The notes beneath the pieces were generated by a model, which was given only the letters and a program-made list of their open reading frames with translations, ran no database searches and was not told the origin of the DNA. The position numbers and the translations under genes were made by a program. This document shows positions 9,863 through 17,152 of a stretch of DNA of 64,000 nt, one piece after another. The stretch's first letter is position 1; every line of letters starts with the position of its first letter. The DNA is from Castellaniella sp. S9 (GTDB lineage: Bacteria; Pseudomonadota; Gammaproteobacteria; Burkholderiales; Burkholderiaceae_B): NCBI RefSeq assembly GCF_027257175.1, contig NZ_JAPFGD010000007.1, positions 62,001 through 126,000 of the forward strand. The letters run 5' to 3'.

Positions 9863-11473
9863 ATGAGCAGCGTCACTGCCGATCACATTCCGCCCCACAC
9901 CGGTCACGACGACCACGGGCATGCCGTGCCGCGAGGCTGGCGCCGCTGGGTCTTTGCGACCAACCACAAAGACATCGGCACGATGTACCTCATCTTTTCG
10001 TTCGCGATGCTGCTCGAGGGCGGTACGCTCGCCCTGTTGCTGCGCACCGAACTGTTCGAGCCGGGCATCCAGTTCTTCCAGCCCGAACTGTTCAACCAGT
10101 TCACCACCATGCACGGCCTGATCATGATTTTCGGTGCCATCATGCCGGCGTTCGTGGGCTTCGCCAACTGGATGATCCCGTTGCAGATCGGCGCCTCGGA
10201 CATGGCCTTTGCGCGCATGAACAACTTCAGCTTCTGGCTGCTGCCGGTGGGCGGCATCCTGCTGACGGCCTCGTTCTTCGTGCCCGGCGGCGCAAATGCC
10301 TCGGGCTGGACCATGTACGCGCCGCTGTCGCTGCAAATGGGCCCGGGCATGGACTTCGCGATCTTTGCGGTGCACATCCTGGGCGCTTCCTCGATCATGG
10401 GCGCCATCAACATCATCGTGACCATCCTGAACATGCGCGCCCCGGGTATGACCCTCATGAAGATGCCGCTGTTCTGCTGGTCCTGGCTGGTCACCGCCTA
10501 CCTGCTGCTGGCCGTGATGCCGGTGCTGGCCGCGGCGGTCACCATGCTGCTGACCGACCGCCACTTCGGCACGCATTTCTTCAATGCCGCCGGCGGCGGC
10601 GACCCGGTGCTGTACCAGCACGTGTTCTGGTTCTTCGGCCACCCCGAGGTCTACATCATGATCCTGCCGGCCTTCGGGATGGTGTCGCAGATCGTGCCGG
10701 CCTTTGCCCGCAAGCGCCTGTTCGGCTATGCCTCCATGGTCTACGCCATCTGCGCCATCGCCATCCTGTCGTTCCTGGTCTGGGCGCACCACATGTTCAC
10801 CACCGGCATGCCCGTGACCGCACAGCTGTTCTTCATGTACGGCACGATGCTGATCTCGATCCCCACAGGGGTCAAGGTGTTCAACTGGACGGCCACCATG
10901 TGGCGCGGCTCGCTGACCTTCGAGACCCCGATGCTGTTCGCCATCGGCTTCATCTTCGTGTTCACCATCGGCGGCTTCACCGGCCTGGTGGTGGCCATCG
11001 CCCCCATCGACATCCAGGTGCAGGATACTTACTACGTGGTGGCGCACTTCCACTACGTGCTGGTCGCGGGCTCGCTGTTCGCCCTGTTCGGCGCCACCTA
11101 TTACTGGCTGCCGAAATGGTGCGGCACCATGTACGACGAGCGCCTGGGCAAGTGGCACTTCTGGATGACGATGATCTCGTTCAACGTCACGTTCTTCCCG
11201 ATGCACTTCCTGGGTCTGGCAGGCATGCCGCGCCGGTATGCCGACTATGCGGCGCAGTTCACCGACTTCCATCAGGTGGCCACCATCGGCGCCTTCTGGT
11301 TCGGCCTGTCGCAGCTGCTGTTCCTGTACGTGATCCTCAAGGCCTACGCCGGCCGGGGCGAGCGTGCGGCGGCCAACGCCTGGGAAGGCGCCGAAGGCCT
11401 GGAATGGAGCGTGCCCTCGCCCGCCCCGTACCACACCTTCGAGACGCCGCCGGTCCTGGACGGCAAGGCTTGA
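9863..11473 (+). CDS. ctaD: Cytochrome c oxidase subunit I
   Basis: 536 residues, about 12 membrane helices. It holds heme a and the heme a3-CuB oxygen-reduction site. Visible ligands are His in TTMHGLI (about residue 83), the His-Glu-Tyr motif [11 protein letters not shown] (about 258-268), the CuB His pair in WAHHMF (about 308), and the heme His pair in AHFHYVL (about 395). The PEVY glutamate/tyrosine and K-channel features mark an A-type heme-copper oxidase. A ribosome site AAGGAG precedes the start. Confidence 0.97.
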   Translation: MSSVTADHIPPHTGHDDHGHAVPRGWRRWVFATNHKDIGTMYLIFSFAMLLEGGTLALLLRTELFEPGIQFFQPELFNQFTTMHGLIMIFGAIMPAFVGFANWMIPLQIGASDMAFARMNNFSFWLLPVGGILLTASFFVPGGANASGWTMYAPLSLQMGPGMDFAIFAVHILGASSIMGAINIIVTILNMRAPGMTLMKMPLFCWSWLVTAYLLLAVMPVLAAAVTMLLTDRHFGTHFFNAAGGGDPVLYQHVFWFFGHPEVYIMILPAFGMVSQIVPAFARKRLFGYASMVYAICAIAILSFLVWAHHMFTTGMPVTAQLFFMYGTMLISIPTGVKVFNWTATMWRGSLTFETPMLFAIGFIFVFTIGGFTGLVVAIAPIDIQVQDTYYVVAHFHYVLVAGSLFALFGATYYWLPKWCGTMYDERLGKWHFWMTMISFNVTFFPMHFLGLAGMPRRYADYAAQFTDFHQVATIGAFWFGLSQLLFLYVILKAYAGRGERAAANAWEGAEGLEWSVPSPAPYHTFETPPVLDGKA

Positions 11474-11485
11474 TCCCGGCACGGC

Positions 11486-11611
11486 ATGCAGACCATGACG
11501 CCTGAGCAACGCCGCCGCAACCGCCGCACCGGGCTGATCCTCGGCATATGCGCCGTGGCGATCCTAGTCTGGACCTTCGTGCGCGGCAATGTCTTTGGTG
11601 GCGCCCCGTGA
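11486..11611 (+). CDS. Cytochrome oxidase small assembly protein
   Basis: 41 residues: a basic N-terminus (EQRRRNRRT), one membrane helix (about residues 16-31) and a short tail. A second ATG lies three codons in (11495). This position, directly after ctaD, is where betaproteobacteria carry a small single-span protein annotated as a cytochrome oxidase small assembly protein. Its stop overlaps the next gene's GTG start, so it is translationally coupled to the DUF2970 gene. Its function is not established beyond the context. Confidence 0.75.
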   Translation: MQTMTPEQRRRNRRTGLILGICAVAILVWTFVRGNVFGGAP

Positions 11612-11817
11612 ACGCGCCCAGGGACTCCGATGGTCGTTCGACCTTCCTGAGCACCGTGCGCACCGTGGCCTGGGGGTTCCTGGGCCTGCGCAAGCGCTCG
11701 GGACACGACAACGACATGTCGCGTGTGCGGCCCGCGCACGTGATCGTCGCAGGCCTGCTGGGCGGATTGATATTCGTGCTGCTGCTGGTGCTGGCCGTCA
11801 GTCTGGTGACGTCCTAA
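11608..11817 (+). CDS. DUF2970 domain-containing membrane protein
   Basis: 69 residues starting at GTG 11608, which overlaps the previous stop (GTGA). The frame is open upstream but the coupled start gives the normal family length. The pattern FLSTVRTVAWGFLGLRKRSG, a short polar linker and one C-terminal membrane helix (residues 46-67) is typical of DUF2970. The family is regularly found just upstream of ctaE in betaproteobacteria and is presumed to help oxidase assembly. In most relatives ctaG lies immediately before it; here it does not. Confidence 0.8.
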   Translation: MNAPRDSDGRSTFLSTVRTVAWGFLGLRKRSGHDNDMSRVRPAHVIVAGLLGGLIFVLLLVLAVSLVTS

Positions 11818-11866
11818 GCCGCAACCCTACAAAAGCAAACCATACTGGAATTCTCAGGAGAACAAG

Positions 11867-12742
11867 ATGAGTGCAGGTCAAGTGGCCCATGGTGGCAAGG
11901 TGCCCTACTACTACGTGCCCCATGACTCGGTCCATCCCATCCGCGCCAGCCTCAGCATGCTGGCCACCCTGGTGGGGGCGGCCCTTTGGGTCAACAGCTA
12001 TGCCGTCGGCCCGTGGCTGTGCTTCGCCGGCATCCTGTGCATGTTCATCGTGCTGTACGGCTGGTTCGGCGACGCCATCCGCGAATCCGAGAACGGCATC
12101 AACAGCCAGCGCGTCGACGTCTCGTACCGCTGGAGCATGACCTGGTTCATTTTCTCCGAGGTCATGTTCTTTTCGGCGTTCTTCGGCGCACTGTGGTACA
12201 CCCGCGAGGTCACCACGCCGTGGCTCAGCAACCTCGACCACCAGACCCTGCTGTGGCCGAGCTTCGCAGGCACCTGGCCCAACCTCGGGCCGGCCGGCAC
12301 GATCGCCCCCTTCGAGACCGTCGGCCCGTTCTGGCTGCCGACCATCAACACCGCCCTGCTGCTCAGTTCCGGCGTGACCCTGACCATCGCCCACCACGCC
12401 CTGCGCGCCGCGCAGCGCAACAAGGCGATCCTCTGGCTGGCCCTGACCGTCATCCTGGGTTTTACCTTCGTGGCTTGCCAGGCCTATGAATACCATCATG
12501 CCTACACCGAGCTGAACCTGCGCTTCACGTCCGGTGCCTACGGCGCGCTGTTCTACATGCTGACGGGCTTCCACGGTTTCCACGTGATCCTGGGCGCCAC
12601 CATGCTGACCGTCATCCTGCTGCGCCTGGTGCGGGGGCATTTCACCGCCGACCACCATTTCGGCTTCGAGGGCGCCGCCTGGTACTGGCACTTCGTCGAC
12701 GTGGTGTGGCTGGGTCTGTACCTGTTCGTCTACTGGTTCTGA
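11867..12742 (+). CDS. ctaE: Cytochrome c oxidase subunit III
   Basis: 291 residues with seven predicted membrane helices. It has the subunit III features WFIFSEVMFF, the central EYHHAY segment and the terminal WYWHFVDVVWLGLYLFVYW helix. It stabilises subunit I and proton uptake in the inner membrane. A ribosome site (TCAGGAGAA) precedes the start, 49 bp after the DUF2970 gene. It is the last gene of the first oxidase transcription unit, since a strong terminator follows 21 bp after its stop. Confidence 0.95.
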   Translation: MSAGQVAHGGKVPYYYVPHDSVHPIRASLSMLATLVGAALWVNSYAVGPWLCFAGILCMFIVLYGWFGDAIRESENGINSQRVDVSYRWSMTWFIFSEVMFFSAFFGALWYTREVTTPWLSNLDHQTLLWPSFAGTWPNLGPAGTIAPFETVGPFWLPTINTALLLSSGVTLTIAHHALRAAQRNKAILWLALTVILGFTFVACQAYEYHHAYTELNLRFTSGAYGALFYMLTGFHGFHVILGATMLTVILLRLVRGHFTADHHFGFEGAAWYWHFVDVVWLGLYLFVYWF

Positions 12743-12763
12743 GGCGGCACACGCCCCGTCGAC

Positions 12764-12789
12764 AAAAAGGCCGGCTTGCCGGCCTTTTT
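12764..12789. terminator. Rho-independent terminator after ctaE
   Basis: AAAAAGGCCGG, loop CTTG, CCGGCCTTTTT: an 11-bp perfect stem with A/T flanks on both sides, so it can end transcription from ctaE (plus) and from the convergent DUF2909 gene (minus). Confidence 0.9.
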
Positions 12790-12827
12790 GCCTTGAGCGG
12801 ACCCAGCCCCAGCGGTCGGGAACCGGC

Positions 12828-13043
12828 TCAGGATCCGGACACGGCCCGCAGGCCCGTGCTGTCGATCCAGCCCAGGCCGTGGCCCACCAGCACGAACAGG
12901 AACAGCAGGACCGACAGGCCGATGCGCCAGGTCAGCGCCCAGGCCATGCGATCGCTGCGGCTATGATCCTGCATCAGATACACCAGGGCGGAGGCAAGGC
13001 TGCCCACCACCCCCAGGAACAACAAGACGATCACGATCTTCAT
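12828..13043 (-). CDS. DUF2909 twin transmembrane protein
   Basis: 71 residues with two membrane helices (about residues 3-24 and 40-60) joined by a short polar loop with HSRSDRMAW. This is the DUF2909 pattern. The gene is regularly found on the opposite strand between ctaE and the SURF1 gene in betaproteobacteria, as here, and is probably linked to oxidase biogenesis by context alone. It is divergent from the SURF1 gene (76 bp). Confidence 0.82.
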   Translation of the reverse strand: MKIVIVLLFLGVVGSLASALVYLMQDHSRSDRMAWALTWRIGLSVLLFLFVLVGHGLGWIDSTGLRAVSGS

Positions 13044-13119
13044 GGACCCTCCAGGGCCGGACTTGCCGACAAGGCGCGGATCGGCGGGGCGCCGACGCCT
13101 CCAACCGGAATTATCGCAA

Positions 13120-13914
13120 ATGAATGCACCACAGTTTCCCTACCGCCAGGCCATCGCCCTGGCGCTGCTGGCTGCACTGACCATCGCCTGCACGATGGCC
13201 GGCCAGTGGCAGCTGCGCCGCGGCGCCGAGCGCGAAGCCCTGGAGGCCGCGATGCAGGCGGGCCGGGCGGCGGCGCCCATCACCCTCGACGCCTCGACGC
13301 AGGACGGCCCGGACTGGCATCCCGCGCGCGTCCATGGCACATGGCTGCAAAACTTCACTGTACTCCTTGACAATCGCAACCTCAAAGGCCAGCCCGGCCT
13401 ATGGGTGGCCACACCCTTGCGCCTGCGGGACGATCCAGACCGGGCGGTGCTGGTGCTGCGCGGCTGGACGCCCCGTCCGCTGCCGTCCGAGCCGCTGCCC
13501 GACCTCGCACCGCCGCGGGGCACGGTCGAGGTCAGCGGTACACTGCTGCACCGGGTGCCGCGGCTCTTCGATCTGGGCTCGCTCACGGGGCGCGAGGAAC
13601 CCCCGCCAAGCTTCCCGGCAGCGGGTGGGGAACCCCCGCGGGTGCAAAATCTGGCATTATCCGATCTGGCCCGCGCCAGCGGCCTGACACTGCTGCCGGT
13701 CATCCTCGAACAGGCTCCCGTGAAAGACTCGGCCCTGGTTCAGGAATGGCCGGGCCCGTCCCTGGACGCCGGACAGAACTACGGCTACGCCCTGCAATGG
13801 TTCAGCTTTGCCGCCATTGCCCTGATCGCCGCCCTGGTCCTGGTCTGGCGCACCTGGATCCGCCCTCGCCCGCCCAGGCCTCATCCCGCCCACGAAGACC
13901 ACACCGCACCATGA
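13120..13914 (+). CDS. SURF1 family cytochrome oxidase biogenesis protein
   Basis: 264 residues from the ATG at 13120, which places the first membrane helix (about residues 8-25) right at the N-terminus as in SURF1 proteins; longer in-frame starts add only unconserved sequence. The typical GQWQLRR motif follows the first helix, the periplasmic domain contains LLDNRNLKGQPGLWV and VLVLRGW, and a second helix closes the protein (about 228-248). SURF1 helps insert heme a into subunit I. Its stop overlaps the next start (ATGA). Confidence 0.92.
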   Translation: MNAPQFPYRQAIALALLAALTIACTMAGQWQLRRGAEREALEAAMQAGRAAAPITLDASTQDGPDWHPARVHGTWLQNFTVLLDNRNLKGQPGLWVATPLRLRDDPDRAVLVLRGWTPRPLPSEPLPDLAPPRGTVEVSGTLLHRVPRLFDLGSLTGREEPPPSFPAAGGEPPRVQNLALSDLARASGLTLLPVILEQAPVKDSALVQEWPGPSLDAGQNYGYALQWFSFAAIALIAALVLVWRTWIRPRPPRPHPAHEDHTAP

Positions 13915-14528
13915 CGACTCCAGCCCCCCAATCACGCTCCAAGCTGCCGCTGCTGGCCATCGTGGCCGTCTGCCTCGCGCCGGTCGTATTCGCCGTGCTG
14001 GCCTATTATGTGCCCGCCCTCGGGCTGCGGCCGGAAGGCACCTCGAACTACGGGCGCCTGATCGAGCCGCAGCGGCCCATGCCGGCCGCCGCCGACCTCG
14101 TCCTCACCGACGCCGACGGACAGCCCTACGACCTGAACGCCCTCAAGGGCCAATGGCTGCTGATCAGCGCCGGCCCCGGCGCCTGCCCCGAGAGCTGTAT
14201 CCGCAAGCTCTTCGTCCTGCGCAATTCGCACGCCAGCCAAGGCAAGGCGGTCGAGCGCCTGAACCGCATCTGGTTCGTCACCGACGCCGCGCCGCTGAAT
14301 CCCGTCGTCGACTCCGCCTATCAGGGCACGATCGCCCTGCGGGCGGATCCGGCGCAGCTCGCCGCCTGGCTGACCCAGGACGAGGCCGATCCGCAGGCCA
14401 GCCTGCTCGAGCGCATGTGGGTGGTCGATCCGCTGGGCAACCTCATGATGGCCTTTCCGGACGCCAACGAGCCCGAGCACGTGCGCGACGACATCCGGAC
14501 GCTGCTGAAATACTCCCGTATCGGCTAG
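13911..14528 (+). CDS. SCO-like thioredoxin-fold protein of the oxidase locus
   Basis: 205 residues: an N-terminal anchor (about 12-33) and a periplasmic thioredoxin-like domain. It keeps a CXXXC pair (ACPESC, Cys92 and Cys96) like SCO copper chaperones. The histidine that normally completes the copper site is not visible: the matching strand reads LLERMWVVDPLGN, while the true SCO gene at 16518 has NHSSSFYLMD. It may therefore act as a thiol reductase rather than a copper carrier. It overlaps the SURF1 gene by 4 bp and lies 3 bp before ctaA. Confidence 0.75.
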   Translation: MTTPAPQSRSKLPLLAIVAVCLAPVVFAVLAYYVPALGLRPEGTSNYGRLIEPQRPMPAAADLVLTDADGQPYDLNALKGQWLLISAGPGACPESCIRKLFVLRNSHASQGKAVERLNRIWFVTDAAPLNPVVDSAYQGTIALRADPAQLAAWLTQDEADPQASLLERMWVVDPLGNLMMAFPDANEPEHVRDDIRTLLKYSRIG

Positions 14529-14531
14529 CCC

Positions 14532-15563
14532 ATGACCGCCATGACCTCGCCCTCCCGCTCCCATGCCCGCTACCGGAAACTGGTCTTCCTCACCTGGTTC
14601 CTGACGCTGGACCTGATCATGTTCGGCGCCTTCGTGCGCCTGACCGACTCCGGACTGGGCTGTCCGGACTGGCCGGGCTGCTACGGGCACCTCAGCCCGC
14701 TGGGCGCCAGCGCGCACATCGAACGCGCCCTGGAGGCCATGCCCTACGGCCCGGTCAGCGTGGGCAAGGCCTGGATCGAGATGGTCCACCGCTATATCGG
14801 CATGATCCTCGGCATGCTCATCATCGGCATCACCGTCATGGCCTGGCGGCATCGCCGCATCCTGGGACAAACACCCCGGCTGGCCACGGTGATCCTGGTC
14901 GCGGTGTGCGTGCAGGGCGCGTTCGGCGCCTGGACGGTGACCCATCGCCTCATGCCGCTGGTAGTCACCACCCACCTGGTCCTGGGCATGGGCCTGCTGG
15001 CGCTGATGACCTGGCTGGCCGCACGCGAAAAGGCCCACGCGCCGGTCCCCGCCGACGCGGCCCGATGGCGGCCCTGGATGATCCTGGGCCTGGGCATCCT
15101 GTTCGTGCAGCTCGCGCTGGGCGGTTGGGTCAGCACGAACTACGCGGCCCTGGCCTGCATGGATTTTCCGACCTGCCACGGCCAATGGCTGCCCCCTATG
15201 GATTTCCACGGCGGCTATTCGCTGGTGCGCGGACTCGGCCACTTGCCCTCGGGGGAAATGATCTCCCAGGAGGCCCTGACGGCCATCCACTGGACGCACC
15301 GCAACTTCGCGATCGCGGTCTTCGCCCTGTTGGGCGTGCTGGGATGGCGCCTGCGCGCCGTGCCCGGGCTGGCCGGGCCCGCCCGCCTGCTGCTGGCCCT
15401 GCTGGCCCTGCAGTTGCTGACGGGCCTGACGACGATCTTCTTCCAGTGGCCGCTGCTGATCGCCGTCCTGCACAACGGCGGCGCAGCCGGCCTGGTGCTG
15501 GTCGGCGTCACCATGTTGCTGCGCTTATCGCAGGCCGGCAAACCGTCTAGAATAGCCCCATGA
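14532..15563 (+). CDS. ctaA: Heme A synthase (COX15/CtaA)
   Basis: 343 residues with about eight membrane helices. It oxidises heme O to heme A in the inner membrane for the oxidase. Seen are the N-terminal [16 protein letters not shown] motif, the paired histidine motifs EMVHRYIGM and TTHLVLGM, and the second-half equivalents [10 protein letters not shown] and LHNGGAAG. The start codon lies 3 bp after the SCO-like gene and the stop overlaps ctaB by 4 bp, so SURF1, SCO-like, ctaA and ctaB are one tightly coupled unit. Confidence 0.93.
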   Translation: MTAMTSPSRSHARYRKLVFLTWFLTLDLIMFGAFVRLTDSGLGCPDWPGCYGHLSPLGASAHIERALEAMPYGPVSVGKAWIEMVHRYIGMILGMLIIGITVMAWRHRRILGQTPRLATVILVAVCVQGAFGAWTVTHRLMPLVVTTHLVLGMGLLALMTWLAAREKAHAPVPADAARWRPWMILGLGILFVQLALGGWVSTNYAALACMDFPTCHGQWLPPMDFHGGYSLVRGLGHLPSGEMISQEALTAIHWTHRNFAIAVFALLGVLGWRLRAVPGLAGPARLLLALLALQLLTGLTTIFFQWPLLIAVLHNGGAAGLVLVGVTMLLRLSQAGKPSRIAP

Positions 15564-16453
15564 GTTCCACCACCGCCTCGCCCCATTCGCTGTTGCGCCA
15601 GTACCTGACGCTGACCAAGCCCCGCGTCACGCAGCTCGCCGTCTTCTGTGCCGTCATCGGCATGTTCCTGGCAACGCCCGGCATGCCCGACCCCTTGCGC
15701 CTGGCGGCGGCCACGGCGGGGATCTGGCTGCTCGCCGCGGCGGCCTTCTCGATCAACTGCCTGATCGAGCGCGAGACCGACGCCCTCATGCTGCGCACCG
15801 CCCGCCGGGGCACGGCCAGCGGCGTGATCTCCAGCCAGCAGGTGCTGCTGATGGCGGGCATCCTGGGCGGCATGGGCATGCTGGTGCTGTACTGGTGGGT
15901 CAATGCCCTGACGATGTGGCTGACCTTCGCCACCTTCGTCGGCTATGCGCTGATCTACACCGCCCTGCTCAAGCCCCTCACTCCGCAGAACATCGTCATC
16001 GGCGGGTTTTCCGGCGCCATGCCGCCGGCGCTGGGCTGGGCCGCCATGGCCGACGCGGTGCCCGCCGAGGCATGGATCCTGGTGCTGATCATCTTCATCT
16101 GGACGCCGCCCCATTTCTGGGCGCTGGCCTTGTACCGCAGCAAGGACTACGTCGAATCCGGGTTGCCCATGCTGCCCGTGACCCACGGCAAGCATTTCAC
16201 CCGGCTGCACATCCTGCTCTACAGCATCGCGCTGTTCGCGGCCACGATGCTGCCGTTCGTCATCCGCATGAGCGGCCCCGCGTACCTGGTGGCCGCCTGC
16301 GCGCTCAGCGGCCGCTTCGTGTGGCAATCCCTTGCGCTCTATCGAAACTACAGCGACGCCCGAGCGCGTAAACTGTTCCATTACTCGATCATATATCTGG
16401 CCCTGCTGTTCGCCGCCCTGCTCGTGGATCACTGGATCGGACTGCTCGTCTGA
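15560..16453 (+). CDS. ctaB: Protoheme IX farnesyltransferase (heme O synthase)
   Basis: 297 residues with about nine membrane helices, UbiA superfamily. It transfers farnesyl to heme B to give heme O, the substrate of CtaA. The N-terminal LTKPRVTQL motif is present, the prenyl-diphosphate motif is [15 protein letters not shown] (about residues 73-87), and the second motif follows as [13 protein letters not shown]. It overlaps ctaA by 4 bp and is followed 64 bp later by sco. Confidence 0.94.
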   Translation: MSSTTASPHSLLRQYLTLTKPRVTQLAVFCAVIGMFLATPGMPDPLRLAAATAGIWLLAAAAFSINCLIERETDALMLRTARRGTASGVISSQQVLLMAGILGGMGMLVLYWWVNALTMWLTFATFVGYALIYTALLKPLTPQNIVIGGFSGAMPPALGWAAMADAVPAEAWILVLIIFIWTPPHFWALALYRSKDYVESGLPMLPVTHGKHFTRLHILLYSIALFAATMLPFVIRMSGPAYLVAACALSGRFVWQSLALYRNYSDARARKLFHYSIIYLALLFAALLVDHWIGLLV

Positions 16454-16517
16454 GCCCCGTCCGATCAATCGGGACCCCACTGAACAGGGCGCCCGCCCGC
16501 GGCGCCCATAGGATGTC

Positions 16518-17129
16518 ATGAAGCCTTCGTTTTCCCCCGTACGCCGCCTCCTGGTGGCCGGTGCCGCCTGCGCACTGCCCGCCGTCCTGATGGGGTGCTC
16601 CCCCAGCACGGCCGAACCTCTCGATTTCCACGGCAGCGACATCACAGGATCCCACCTCGGTCGCGATCTCGACATGATCGATACCGAGGGCCGGCAACGC
16701 ACGCTGGCCGATTACCAGGGCAAGGTCCTGATGGTGTTCTTCGGCTACACGCAGTGCCCGGACGTGTGCCCCACCGCCCTGGCGCAGGTGTCGCAAGCCA
16801 TGGAACTGCTGGGCGACGAGGCCGCCGATGTCCGCGTGATCATGGTGTCGGTGGACCCCGCGCGCGACACGCCGACGGTGCTGCGCGCCTACGTCCACGC
16901 CTTCGATCCTGCGTTCATCGGCCTGACCGGCACCCCCGAGCAGCTCGACAAGACCGCGAAATCCTTCAAGGCCTTCTATGCCAAGGAACCCGGCCCCACG
17001 CCGGAACACTATGCGATGAATCATTCCTCGTCGTTCTACCTGATGGACCGCGACGGCGAGGCGCGTGCCCTGGTCCGCGCGGACAGCACGCCCGAGGACA
17101 TGGCGCACGACATCCGCCTGCTGCTTTAG
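16518..17129 (+). CDS. SCO1/SenC family copper chaperone, probable lipoprotein
   Basis: 203 residues. A signal peptide ends in a lipobox-like LMGC (Cys27), so it is probably a lipoprotein facing the periplasm. The thioredoxin-like domain has the full copper site: Cys80 and Cys84 in TQCPDVCPTAL, and His169 in MNHSSSFYLMD. It delivers copper to CuA of CoxB. It closes the oxidase assembly run and is convergent with the antiporter gene 23 bp away. Confidence 0.92.
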   Translation: MKPSFSPVRRLLVAGAACALPAVLMGCSPSTAEPLDFHGSDITGSHLGRDLDMIDTEGRQRTLADYQGKVLMVFFGYTQCPDVCPTALAQVSQAMELLGDEAADVRVIMVSVDPARDTPTVLRAYVHAFDPAFIGLTGTPEQLDKTAKSFKAFYAKEPGPTPEHYAMNHSSSFYLMDRDGEARALVRADSTPEDMAHDIRLLL

Positions 17130-17152
17130 GCCCCCCGAACAGGGCGCCGAGG

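Noticed and set aside
9779..11509. 576-codon minus-strand frame opposite ctaD
   Set aside because: Histidine- and glutamine-rich antisense shadow of a highly conserved oxidase gene.
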